Made by a program: the position numbers and the translations under genes. The notes under the pieces were generated by a model. The model was not told where the DNA came from and searched no databases. It was given only the letters and a program-made list of their open reading frames with translations. DNA of 64,000 bases from Alphaproteobacteria bacterium (lineage in GTDB: Bacteria > Pseudomonadota > Alphaproteobacteria > Rhodobacterales > Rhodobacteraceae), in NCBI GenBank assembly GCA_030431485.1, contig JAUIIR010000007.1, positions 37,666 through 101,665 of the forward strand. The letters are read 5' to 3'. Positions 1 through 8,552 of the stretch are shown here, piece by piece (the stretch's first letter is position 1; the number at the start of each line of letters is the position of its first letter).

Positions 1-1112
1 GTTTCTCGCTCTGAAACAAACTCTATCCCACGGAAAAGACCTCTGCCGCGTATATCGCCGACATGTGTATGCTGACCGAAGCGTTCAGACAAAGCTTTTG
101 ATAGTTTTTCGCCCTGTTCCTGCACCTTAGGGATCAAACCGCGCCCCAAAATTGCTTTTAAAACTGCCAACGAGGTTGCGCAGGCAACCGGGTGACCCAA
201 GTACGTATGGCCGTGTTGAAAGAAGCCGGTACCATTCGAGATCGCATCATAGATCCGATCCGTACACAGCATGGCGCCAATTGGCTGATAGCCGGCACCC
301 AACCCTTTTGCGATACAAAGGATATCTGGAGTCACATTGTCCACATCGCAAGCGAACAATTGGCCCACGCGCGCCATACCGCACATGACTTCGTCAAGGA
401 TGAGCAAAACGCCATATTGATCGCAGATTTCCCGAACACGTTGGAAATAGCCATCTACTGCTGGAACCGCGCCCATAGTGGCTCCGACAACAGGTTCGGC
501 GACAAAGGCGATGACGCTGTCGTGGCCAAGCCGCAAAATCTCGTCTTCAAGTTCTTGGGCAACTCGCTGCCCATACGCAAACGGTGTCTCACCGATTGCC
601 CGGTCGACATACTCGTAACAGGGCGCAATGTGCGAAACATCCATCAGGATCGGTTCGAACTGCGCGCGCCGCCACGCGTTGCCGCCGGTCGCGAGCGCGC
701 CGAGCGTATTGCCGTGATAGCTTTGTCGACGCGCAATCACATGGCGCCGCTGTGGCTGGCCGATTTCTAAAAAATACTGCCGCGCTAGTTTCAAGGCCGC
801 TTCCACAGCCTCGGACCCACCCGAAACAAGGTAGACACGATCCAAATCTCCCGGGGCATGTTCGATCAAAAGGTCTGCCAACGCCTCGGCGGGATCGCTC
901 GTGAAGAACCCTGTATGCGCATAGGCGAGGCTTTCCGCCTGGTCCTTTATCGCCTGAACAATCTCGGGATCGCCATGCCCAAGACACGAGACCGCAGCAC
1001 CTCCCGAGCCGTCGAAATACTGTTTTCCGGCGCTATCATAGAGATAGCATCCATCCCCGCGGACCGCTTTTACCGGAGGCGCGAGGTTGTGACGTGGGAA
1101 GACATGGCTCAT
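1..1112 (-). CDS. Class III (PLP-dependent) aminotransferase, 3' end cut by window
   Basis: Continuous reading frame from an ATG at 1112 running off the left edge; 370 residues are visible, starting MSHVFPRHNLAPPVKAV. It is a class III aminotransferase of the aspartate-aminotransferase family type: GSEAVEAALKLAR near residue 100, the LILDEVMCGMARVG segment with the cofactor Asp, and IAKGLGAGYQPIGAM carrying the Schiff-base lysine at K269. GRGLFRGIEFV appears just before the edge. The family is usually about 440 aa, so some 70 residues are missing. The amino donor cannot be deduced. It is transcribed away from the TRAP transporter genes across a 265-bp gap, so a functional link (uptake plus transamination of an amine or amino acid) is possible but only inferred. 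Confidence 0.93.
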   Translation of the reverse strand, partial: MSHVFPRHNLAPPVKAVRGDGCYLYDSAGKQYFDGSGGAAVSCLGHGDPEIVQAIKDQAESLAYAHTGFFTSDPAEALADLLIEHAPGDLDRVYLVSGGSEAVEAALKLARQYFLEIGQPQRRHVIARRQSYHGNTLGALATGGNAWRRAQFEPILMDVSHIAPCYEYVDRAIGETPFAYGQRVAQELEDEILRLGHDSVIAFVAEPVVGATMGAVPAVDGYFQRVREICDQYGVLLILDEVMCGMARVGQLFACDVDNVTPDILCIAKGLGAGYQPIGAMLCTDRIYDAISNGTGFFQHGHTYLGHPVACATSLAVLKAILGRGLIPKVQEQGEKLSKALSERFGQHTHVGDIRGRGLFRGIEFVSERE

Positions 1113-1377
1113 GGAAAGTACCGCTCAAGCTTGGCTGGATGGGTCATCTTCCTAAACACCAACTTGTTCAAGAAAAAACAAGCGGGGCATCTTGTTTCAG
1201 CGATTTAATAGCTTCCGGAGGCTGGCCCCTTGGACGCGAATCGCGTTTTATGCCGTCAGAAACGTGCAAAAAGACATGCAATCAAAGCACTTAGGTATGC
1301 GCGATGTCAGATGATCATGCATCAAACGCGTTTCCTTATGACTGAGCCCCGGCTCATCTACTAACTGGGAGATTACA

Positions 1378-2349
1378 ATGACCATTAAAAAAATCGCGGC
1401 GGGCCTCGTCGCCGCAGCCTCTATTACTTTCGGCGGCGCTGCCTTTGCTCAGGATCAGCAGTTCATCTCGATCGGGACCGGCGGCGTCACGGGTGTCTAT
1501 TATCCAACCGGCGGTGCGATCTGCCGTTTGGTGAACCGTGACCGCAAGGAACATGGCATTCGCTGCGCCGTGGAATCCACCGGTGGTTCCGTCTACAACA
1601 TCAACACAATTAAGGCAGGCGAGCTTGAGTTCGGTGTGGCGCAATCCGACTGGCAGTATCACGCCTTTAATGGCACCTCACGTTTTGCCGACAATCCGTT
1701 CCCGGAAATCCGCGCGATGTTCTCGGTCCATCCGGAACCGTTCACCCTGCTGGTGCGCGGCGACAGCGGCATCACGTCATTTGAAGAACTCAAGGGCAAG
1801 CGCGTGAACGTCGGCAATCCCGGCTCCGGTCAGCGCGCGACGATGGAAGTCGTGATGGAGGCCTTTGGTATCGGGATGGACGATTTCGCACTCGCAACCG
1901 AATACAAGGGTTCGGAAATGGCCAAGCAGATCTGCGACGACAACATCGACGCGATGATCTATACTGTCGGTCACCCTGCAGCGGCGATCCAGGAAGCGAC
2001 CACAACCTGTGACGTGAAACTCGTGTCCGTTGTTGGCGAGCCGATCGACAAGCTGGTGGCGGACAACCCGTTCTACCGCGTGGCAACGATTCCGGGCGGC
2101 ATGTATGCGGGCAATGACGAGGCAGTTACCACCTTTGGCGTGGGCGCGACCTTCGTCACGAAGGAAAGCATCCCGGAAGAGACCGCGTATATCGTGGCCA
2201 AAGCCGTCATGTCGAACCTTGACGATTTCCGCGGCCTGCACCCAGCCTTTGCAAATCTTGATGCGGCTCAGATGGTCAGCGATGGACTGTCGGCCCCTCT
2301 GCACCCGGGCGCAGAGCGCGCATACAAAGAGCTTGGCCTCATCGACTAA
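1378..2349 (+). CDS. TAXI-family TRAP transporter solute-binding protein
   Basis: 323-aa periplasmic binding protein. A signal peptide ends at about residue 24 (AFA/QD). The mature protein opens with ISIGTGGVTGVYYPTGGAI, the typical start of TAXI (TRAP-associated extracytoplasmic immunogenic) proteins, and carries the expected GNPGSGQRATMEV loop. Family members hand a small anion, often a dicarboxylate or amino acid, to a fused TRAP permease; the substrate here is unknown. A GGGAG ribosome site precedes the ATG at 1378. The permease gene follows 104 bp downstream across a strong hairpin, which fits the excess of binding protein over permease usual in these operons. Confidence 0.93.
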   Translation: MTIKKIAAGLVAAASITFGGAAFAQDQQFISIGTGGVTGVYYPTGGAICRLVNRDRKEHGIRCAVESTGGSVYNINTIKAGELEFGVAQSDWQYHAFNGTSRFADNPFPEIRAMFSVHPEPFTLLVRGDSGITSFEELKGKRVNVGNPGSGQRATMEVVMEAFGIGMDDFALATEYKGSEMAKQICDDNIDAMIYTVGHPAAAIQEATTTCDVKLVSVVGEPIDKLVADNPFYRVATIPGGMYAGNDEAVTTFGVGATFVTKESIPEETAYIVAKAVMSNLDDFRGLHPAFANLDAAQMVSDGLSAPLHPGAERAYKELGLID

Positions 2350-2377
2350 AGCGCGTCTTGTGACGATCTGAGATATC

Positions 2378-2411
2378 AACGCCGGCGCATCGTTTGGTGC
2401 GCCGGCGTTTT
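2378..2411 (+). terminator. Intercistronic hairpin with T-tract between TAXI binding protein and permease
   Basis: Perfect 12-bp inverted repeat (2378-2389 with 2398-2409, AACGCCGGCGCA/TGCGCCGGCGTT), 8-nt loop, followed by a short T run. It sits between the binding-protein stop and the permease start. It probably acts as a partial terminator or a 3' RNA stabiliser that lowers permease relative to binding protein. The T run is only four bases, so read-through is likely. Confidence 0.7.
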
Positions 2412-2453
2412 ACCTGAAAACGACGCAAAAAACGCGCAGCAGGGGGACAACGC

Positions 2454-5072
2454 ATGAGTGAAACACGTACCGCCGATGACATGGTGGCCGAGGCCGATAC
2501 AGGTGCCCGTCAGGCTGGACCATTTGCCAACACACTGATCTTTGCGCTGTGCATCGCGTGGTCCCTGTTTCAGCTCTACATCGCCTCCAAGTTGCCAGGA
2601 ATTCTGGCGCAGGCTATGGGTGTCGGCATCTTCGCCAATATCGTGGCGCAGGCGCGGTTCGTGCATCTGGCTTTTGCGATTGCCCTTGCGACACTGGCCT
2701 TTCCGATGTTCGGTCATCGCAGCCGCATCCCCCTCTACGACTGGGTGCTGATGATTGCAGGCGTCGCGGCCTGTCTTTACCTCGTCATTTTCCGATTCGA
2801 GATTGCGGACCGGCCAGGTCTTTGGAGTACATCTGACATTGTAATGTCAGCCATCGGGATGACGGTTCTGATGATCGCGGTTTTCCGGTCGTTGGGCCTG
2901 CCGCTGGTCATTATCGCCTCGCTGTTCCTCGCGCTTGCCTTCTTTGGCGGTTATTCGCAATGGATCGGCAGCATCACAAATTACGGTGGTTCGTCTTTCA
3001 GCAAAGCGATGGGCCATTACTGGATGCAGACCGAGGGCGTCTTCGGCGTGGCGCTGGGTGTGTCCACATCCATGATCTTTCTCTTCGTTCTGTTCGGCGC
3101 GCTGCTTGAAAAGGCGGGCGGCGGAAACTGGTTCATCAAGGTGGCGATTTCCTTGCTGGGCACCCTGCGCGGCGGGCCTGCAAAGGCGGCAGTGTTGTCG
3201 TCGATGATGACCGGTATGATCTCGGGTTCCTCAATCGCCAACACTGTCACCACGGGGACGTTCACCATCCCACTGATGAAGCGCATTGGCTTTTCGTCTG
3301 AGAAGGCAGGAGCGGTCGAGGTGGCGTCGTCGACCAACGGTCAGCTGACCCCACCCGTCATGGGCGCGGCGGCATTCCTGATGGTCGAATATGTGAACAT
3401 CCCGTACATTGAGGTGATCAAGCACGCCTTCCTGCCAGCGGTGATTTCCTACATCGCGCTTTTGTACATTGTGCATCTGGAAAGCCTGAAGCTTCGCCTG
3501 GAAGGGTTGAAGAAGCCCGGTCGACATATCGGCATCATGATGATCCTGATCCTGTTCCTCACCGGCTTTCTTGGTATGGCGGCGATCACTTTCCTTGTGA
3601 TTGCGTTCCGATCCGCGCTGGAGCCAATAATGCCCGGCGCGACGGTCTACCCGGCACTTGTGCTGTTGCTGATCGCTTACTTGGCTTTGGTCTATGTCGC
3701 CTCGCGGTTTCCGGACCTCGTGGTGGACGATCCGAATGCCAAGGCAGTGTCTGCACCGCGTCTGACACCGACCTTTTTCGGCGGTGCCTATTTCGCGCTT
3801 CCGATCTTTGTTCTCGTCTGGAATCTCATGGTTCGGACCGAGCATCTTGACCGATTGTCCCCCGCACTTTCGGCCTTCTGGGCAACCATGGCGATGATCA
3901 TCGTCGCCGTGACCCACCGTCCGCTGAAGGCGATGTTCCGGGGAGAGTCGGACTTGGCCAATCAGCTAGTGGCAGGTGTATCCGAGTTCATTGCCGGTTT
4001 GGAAAGCGGTGCGCGGAATATGATCGGCATTGGTGTAGCCACCGGTGCAGCTGGCATCATCGTGGGCACCATCTCTCTGACCGGGGCACACCAGATCATT
4101 GGCCAGGTGATCGAAGTGATCTCTGGCGGCAATCTGATCATCCTGCTGGTGCTCGTCGCCGTCCTGTCTCTGATCCTTGGCATGGGTCTGCCAACCACGG
4201 CCAACTACATCGTGGTATCCTCTTTGATGGCGCCGGTGATCGTGTCGGTGGGCGCACAATCGGGTCTGATCGTGCCTTTGATCGCAGTACATATGTTTGT
4301 GTTCTATTTCGGCATTCTTGCCGATGACACGCCTCCCGTGGGGCTGGCAGCCTATGCGGCCGCAGCGATTTCACGCGGCGATCCGATTAAGACCGGCGTC
4401 CAGGGCTTTGCCTATGACATCCGCACTGCGCTGTTGCCCTTCATGTTCATTTTCAACACCGATCTTTTGCTGATCGATGTAGGTCCGGTGAAAGCAGTGT
4501 TCGTGTTCATCATTGCACTCATCGCCATGCTGACATTCGCGGCGGTGACCCAAGGTTACTTCATCGCGAAGAACCGCAAATGGGAGGCCGTGGTCATGAT
4601 GTTGGTGGTCTTTATGCTGTTCCGACCTGATTTCTTTTTGGATCAGTGGGAGGAACGCTACGTGGACTACACCGGCCCCGCCGCCTTGACGGCCATTGAA
4701 AGCGTCCCGGTCGGCACAGATGTGCGGTTAACCGTGTCTGCCCCTGACTTCGATACCGGTATCGTCGGCACCAAGACCATCGTCATCACACCCGAAGCCG
4801 AAGGCGGTGGGCTTGACCGGCTGGACGCCTTTGGCCTGACGGTCATGGAAGAGGGCGACATACTGCTGCTAGACGAACCTTTCCCGGGCACGCCGTTCTT
4901 TGAAAGCCTTGCCAACGAATACGACTTCTACGGAGACGCCCCCGCGCAGATCGTGATGGCGCAGGTCGAGAACGACAGGATGCCGAAAGAGGTCTTCTTA
5001 ATCCCTGCGCTGATCCTGCTTCTGATCATTGTCGCTCTGCAAAGCCGCCGTATGACACAACCGCCTTTCTGA
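2454..5072 (+). CDS. TRAP transporter fused permease (4TM/12TM fusion) with C-terminal extension
   Basis: 872-aa inner-membrane protein combining the small (DctQ-like) and large (DctM-like) TRAP permease subunits, as in TAXI systems. Hydrophobic segments fill residues about 25-690. The DctM region contains SSMMTGMISGSSIANTVTTG, SSTNGQLTPPVMGAAAF and GMGLPTTANYIVVSSLMAP, which are typical substrate-path motifs. After about residue 700 comes a mostly soluble extension (DUF3394-like, from family memory) and a final hydrophobic segment near the C-terminus. An AGGGGG site precedes the ATG. It should form a Na+- or proton-coupled importer with the upstream binding protein, and uspA follows 11 bp later. 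Confidence 0.93.
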   Translation: MSETRTADDMVAEADTGARQAGPFANTLIFALCIAWSLFQLYIASKLPGILAQAMGVGIFANIVAQARFVHLAFAIALATLAFPMFGHRSRIPLYDWVLMIAGVAACLYLVIFRFEIADRPGLWSTSDIVMSAIGMTVLMIAVFRSLGLPLVIIASLFLALAFFGGYSQWIGSITNYGGSSFSKAMGHYWMQTEGVFGVALGVSTSMIFLFVLFGALLEKAGGGNWFIKVAISLLGTLRGGPAKAAVLSSMMTGMISGSSIANTVTTGTFTIPLMKRIGFSSEKAGAVEVASSTNGQLTPPVMGAAAFLMVEYVNIPYIEVIKHAFLPAVISYIALLYIVHLESLKLRLEGLKKPGRHIGIMMILILFLTGFLGMAAITFLVIAFRSALEPIMPGATVYPALVLLLIAYLALVYVASRFPDLVVDDPNAKAVSAPRLTPTFFGGAYFALPIFVLVWNLMVRTEHLDRLSPALSAFWATMAMIIVAVTHRPLKAMFRGESDLANQLVAGVSEFIAGLESGARNMIGIGVATGAAGIIVGTISLTGAHQIIGQVIEVISGGNLIILLVLVAVLSLILGMGLPTTANYIVVSSLMAPVIVSVGAQSGLIVPLIAVHMFVFYFGILADDTPPVGLAAYAAAAISRGDPIKTGVQGFAYDIRTALLPFMFIFNTDLLLIDVGPVKAVFVFIIALIAMLTFAAVTQGYFIAKNRKWEAVVMMLVVFMLFRPDFFLDQWEERYVDYTGPAALTAIESVPVGTDVRLTVSAPDFDTGIVGTKTIVITPEAEGGGLDRLDAFGLTVMEEGDILLLDEPFPGTPFFESLANEYDFYGDAPAQIVMAQVENDRMPKEVFLIPALILLLIIVALQSRRMTQPPF

Positions 5073-5083
5073 GGAGCGCCGAC

Positions 5084-5503
5084 ATGTTTTCCAAGATACT
5101 GGTTCCCGTCGATCTTTCTCTCACAGACGAAACACGAAAGCTGCTGCAAAAAGCCAAGACGCTGTCCGATCAATGGGACAGTGAGGTGCATGTGGTGACC
5201 GTGATACCGAATGTCGGGATGCCAATCGTCGGATCATATATGGATGCAAGTTTTGAAGAGAAGGCCAAAACCGAGACCGAAGCAGAATTGTCCCGACAAA
5301 TCGCAGCATCAGGATTATCTGCGCAACATTACGTCCTCATTGGAACCGTGTATGACCGTGTGATCGCCCTGTCGAACAAACTGGATGTCGATTTGTTGCT
5401 TATCGCGGCACACCAGCCGGATCTGAAAGACTACCTACTGGGATCAAACGCGGCCCGTCTCGTACGCCATTCGGACAAATCCGTCCTCGTTCTTCGAGAT
5501 TGA
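5084..5503 (+). CDS. Universal stress protein (UspA family)
   Basis: 139-aa single-domain Usp protein. It begins MFSKILVPVDLS, has DLLLIAAHQP in the middle and ends LLGSNAARLVRHSDKSVLVL. The GS of the nucleotide-binding loop is present, but the preceding G-x2-G is not, so ATP binding is uncertain. A GAGGAG site lies just before the start, and the gene is 11 bp behind the TRAP permease. Usp proteins as the last gene of TRAP operons are well known (TeaD with TeaABC in Halomonas), where the Usp modulates transport. A similar role is inferred here. Confidence 0.9.
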   Translation: MFSKILVPVDLSLTDETRKLLQKAKTLSDQWDSEVHVVTVIPNVGMPIVGSYMDASFEEKAKTETEAELSRQIAASGLSAQHYVLIGTVYDRVIALSNKLDVDLLLIAAHQPDLKDYLLGSNAARLVRHSDKSVLVLRD

Positions 5504-5662
5504 ACATGACGTCTCCGTCGAGGGCTTCGATGCTAGACATTTTGCCCCGCAGATTGATCTGTCCTCCCTTCTCAAGGCTGAAAGTGAACACTATGGGATA
5601 AGTTCTTCACCGAGGCGCGACGGCCGCGCACTCCGTCAGAGCTGCAATACAGCGATCGCAAG

Positions 5663-5686
5663 TTTTGCTCGCACAGGTGAGCAAAA
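5663..5686. terminator. Possible bidirectional hairpin between convergent genes
   Basis: TTTTGCTC (5663-5670) pairs with GAGCAAAA (5679-5686) around an 8-nt loop. It lies in the 281-bp gap between the convergent uspA and response-regulator genes. The A/T-flanked short stem could terminate in either direction, but it is weak. I see no gene in the rest of the gap. Confidence 0.35.
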
Positions 5687-5784
5687 AGTTGGGACCACGC
5701 TCCAGAAAAATCCGAATATCAGTTCAATAACACGGCAAATGAATTCGTCTGAGACTGGTTTTTTTCCTCAAGAACCTGCGTGTT

Positions 5785-6444
5785 TCAAGCCCTACCGGGA
5801 TACAGCTGCGAAGAGGAATCCAATAGACCTTCTTTGAGTGCATACGACAAAAGTTGTGCGACCGAATGCACTCCGAGTTTGGCCATCAATCTGGTGCGGT
5901 GATTGTCGACTGTCTTAGCGCTCACCGAAAGGCGCTCTGCGATTGCGGCATTTGAGCATCCCTCTGCGATCAGGTGGAGAATTTGCCGTTCGCGCGGACT
6001 TAGTTCTTTCACGTCTTCGTCGCGTTCTAGCCGCTGCAACACTTCCTTGGCGACATAGTTTTCACCCTGCAGCAAAAGCTTGAAACCTATCGTCATTTCT
6101 TCGGGAGGTGTGGTCTTAAGGAAAATGCCATCAACACCCGCTGCAACCCAATCCGCCAAGCTTCCAGCTGCGTTAAAACCGGTGACGACGGCAATACGAA
6201 CCTCAGGTGTCCATCGCCTCAGCTCGCCATACACTTCCATACCGCGTGCCAAAGGCATGCCGCTGTCCAGCAAAAGTAGGTCAGGGCGAAGTTCTTTTGT
6301 CAGGGCTATCGCTTCTAAACCATTCTCCGCTTCACCAATTACGGTGACGCCCTCGATCGCTTGCAGAACGCTCTTTAATCCGTTGCGAACAAGTGCATGA
6401 TCATCTGCAATGATGACCCGCGCCCCCTGATATGACTCTGACAC
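5785..6444 (-). CDS. NarL/FixJ-type two-component response regulator
   Basis: 219 aa. An N-terminal receiver domain has the acidic pair in IIADDHALVRNGL (D14, D15), phospho-acceptor D60 (LLLLDSGMP), T88 and K110. A C-terminal LuxR-type HTH contains LSPRERQILHLIAEG and SAKTVDNHRTRLMAKLGV. The start is a GTG at 6444 with a strong AGGGGG ribosome site. The divergent histidine kinase gene starts at 6432, so the two coding regions overlap head to head by 13 bp. The kinase is the obvious partner. Targets are unknown; the porin or TRAP genes beside the pair are candidates by position only. Confidence 0.95.
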   Translation of the reverse strand: MSESYQGARVIIADDHALVRNGLKSVLQAIEGVTVIGEAENGLEAIALTKELRPDLLLLDSGMPLARGMEVYGELRRWTPEVRIAVVTGFNAAGSLADWVAAGVDGIFLKTTPPEEMTIGFKLLLQGENYVAKEVLQRLERDEDVKELSPRERQILHLIAEGCSNAAIAERLSVSAKTVDNHRTRLMAKLGVHSVAQLLSYALKEGLLDSSSQLYPGRA

Positions 6445-8543
6445 TTCGTCCCCCTCGTCTGCCGCTGATCATTGCCGCGCTTGCCATAAGTGCATTGATG
6501 TGGGCTGTGGTTCAAGGTTCGGACGATGACGACGACGATGAGACAGTCGTCATCACGGCAAACTGGGTGCCGCAAATTCAGCTCGTGCCCGGTGCTGAAG
6601 TTGAAAACGTCTTTCGCCACATGAGCCGTACTTCGGGGCGCAACTCACCCTGCCTTTCGACACCGCCGGAACCATTGCTCCAAGCTACGCTCCCGAAAGA
6701 AGACGAGTGGGCCTGTGTACGCCTTGTAAACGAGGGGAGCGAGACTGGTATTTGGCGCATTGATTTCGAAGGCGCGTTTGGTGCGGGATATCATTTTGAA
6801 CTCGTTTCAGGCGACAGGCCTGAAACAGTTCTCGCCTATCCAAAATCAGAAAACTGGTGGTCCGGCACAAATGACGTTGAGGGCCGAAGGATCGCTTCGC
6901 GCCCTCTTGTGATCGAGGCTGGACGTTCGGTTGAACTATTTGTTCAGATCAAGAACCCGTCTGACCTCGCAGATGCGGACCCAATGCTGCGGCCAGAACG
7001 TGACTTTGATGAAAAACGGTTAAACGAAGCACACGGCTTTGGCGCGCTCATCGGTGCCGCGGGCATCTTGCTGCTTGTGGTCTTTGCTCTATCCAAGCTG
7101 GTCAGTTCCGAACCGGCAAGTCGCTTTACGACGTATTTTGCGGCGGCCATGCTCTCAGCCATTTCCAGCGCTGGTTATTTTAACGGGCTTGTTCCGGGCA
7201 ATCCATTGTTGCCCATCGGCATGCTCAATAAGATTCTGGAAGCAGCGCAAGTTGCCGGTCATCTCGTATTCATGGCGGCCTTCGTCCGCGAAGGGGTGGC
7301 GAACAGTCGATTACCGGACTGGCTGACGCGAATCGCTTATGCTGCAGTTGGCCTGCTCGCATTGGCCGGCTTGGGTAGTCTCATTATCGGAGGCCCTGCG
7401 GTTGCGTTGCGGTATTTTGATCTCGGGTTCGAACTTGATCCTCTCATCGAGGATCCTCTGCGATCCATCCCCTCGTTTCTAGGCGCTCTGGTTACAGCGA
7501 CATGGATCGCTGCCATTGCAGTCACATCTATATATTTGCTTCGCAACCGCGCAGCTGGAGGCACGCTCTTCGCGATCGGGAGTGGCATACTTGCTTTCGG
7601 CCTTCTTGCCGCCGGTCTTGGTGACGAGGCATTCGAAATCTTCGACGATACGACATTCGGTTTGCACTATGTACTGTTGGCCGATGCCCTTATTTTCACA
7701 GCTGCCCTGGCGCGCCAAGCCTTCGGACTTCGAGATCAGCGCGACGCTGCGATCCGGCAGGAATTGCAGGCGACCCAGGAAAAGATGGAAATGGCGGAAA
7801 CGCTGCTGGAAGCGCGACGGGATTCAGATCGAAGCAAAGCTTTGGCGGAAAAGCACCGTACACGTCTCGCTTTGACCGGGCATGATCTCCGTCAGCCACT
7901 GACATCCCTGCATCTCGCGCTGACCGAAGCCGAAAAAACCAACCCGGCGCTTGGAAATACGCTGCGTACTAGCCTCGACTATATCCGTTCGGTCCTGAAC
8001 GAGACCGTTACGGACACGCGGCCTGAGGACGTGGCAGAGGACGAAGGTTCCTACCACACACAACCAAAAGACTTTGAGGCCATCGAAGTTGACATACTGC
8101 TCAGCAACGCGGTGCGCATGTTTGCACAGGAAGCCCGAAGCAAAGGCTTGAGCCTTCATCACGAAGCGACAGACCTCACTGTTCGAACCGTACCGGTGAC
8201 CGTCATTCGCATTCTTTCGAACCTGGTATCCAACGCAGTCAAATACACGCCCGAAGGTGGTGTCACACTCCGGGCGGTTCAGAACGGCGAAACGATTTCA
8301 ATCGAAGTGCACGACACAGGGCGCGGTATGAGCGATGACGAGATTCAGCAGATACAGGAAAGCTATGTACGTGGATCAGAGGCTCACGCAGCGGACGGCG
8401 ATGGACTTGGCCTCTCAAGCGCACGTGATTTCGCGGCTTCTCTGGGTCTAAAACTCAGGATCAACAGTCAACCTGGAGAGGGCTCGTGTTTTGCGATTGA
8501 TGGCTTGCCCCGCGTCTCGCCTTCCGAAATCTTGGAGCAATGA
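6432..8543 (+). CDS. Membrane sensor histidine kinase with seven-TM-like sensor
   Basis: 703 aa. A signal-anchor helix (about 9-28) is followed by six consecutive Asp (31-36), a periplasmic beta-rich region to about 195, then a block of hydrophobic segments (about 203-430) resembling 7TMR-DISM sensors. A coiled coil (435-475) leads into the kinase core: H-box GHDLRQPLTSLHLALTEAEK with H484, N-box NLVSNAVKYTPEGG near 597, G1 DTGRGMS and G2 GDGLGLSSA. No Shine-Dalgarno site is visible before the ATG at 6432. A later ATG (6498) would remove most of the first helix, so 6432 is kept. The partner regulator is divergent and overlapping. Confidence 0.92.
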   Translation: MTLTLRPPRLPLIIAALAISALMWAVVQGSDDDDDDETVVITANWVPQIQLVPGAEVENVFRHMSRTSGRNSPCLSTPPEPLLQATLPKEDEWACVRLVNEGSETGIWRIDFEGAFGAGYHFELVSGDRPETVLAYPKSENWWSGTNDVEGRRIASRPLVIEAGRSVELFVQIKNPSDLADADPMLRPERDFDEKRLNEAHGFGALIGAAGILLLVVFALSKLVSSEPASRFTTYFAAAMLSAISSAGYFNGLVPGNPLLPIGMLNKILEAAQVAGHLVFMAAFVREGVANSRLPDWLTRIAYAAVGLLALAGLGSLIIGGPAVALRYFDLGFELDPLIEDPLRSIPSFLGALVTATWIAAIAVTSIYLLRNRAAGGTLFAIGSGILAFGLLAAGLGDEAFEIFDDTTFGLHYVLLADALIFTAALARQAFGLRDQRDAAIRQELQATQEKMEMAETLLEARRDSDRSKALAEKHRTRLALTGHDLRQPLTSLHLALTEAEKTNPALGNTLRTSLDYIRSVLNETVTDTRPEDVAEDEGSYHTQPKDFEAIEVDILLSNAVRMFAQEARSKGLSLHHEATDLTVRTVPVTVIRILSNLVSNAVKYTPEGGVTLRAVQNGETISIEVHDTGRGMSDDEIQQIQESYVRGSEAHAADGDGLGLSSARDFAASLGLKLRINSQPGEGSCFAIDGLPRVSPSEILEQ

Positions 8544-8552
8544 CAAGAGCGG

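Noticed and set aside
5400..5591. 63-codon minus-strand frame overlapping the uspA end
   Set aside because: No ribosome site, mostly antisense to uspA, no recognisable sequence.
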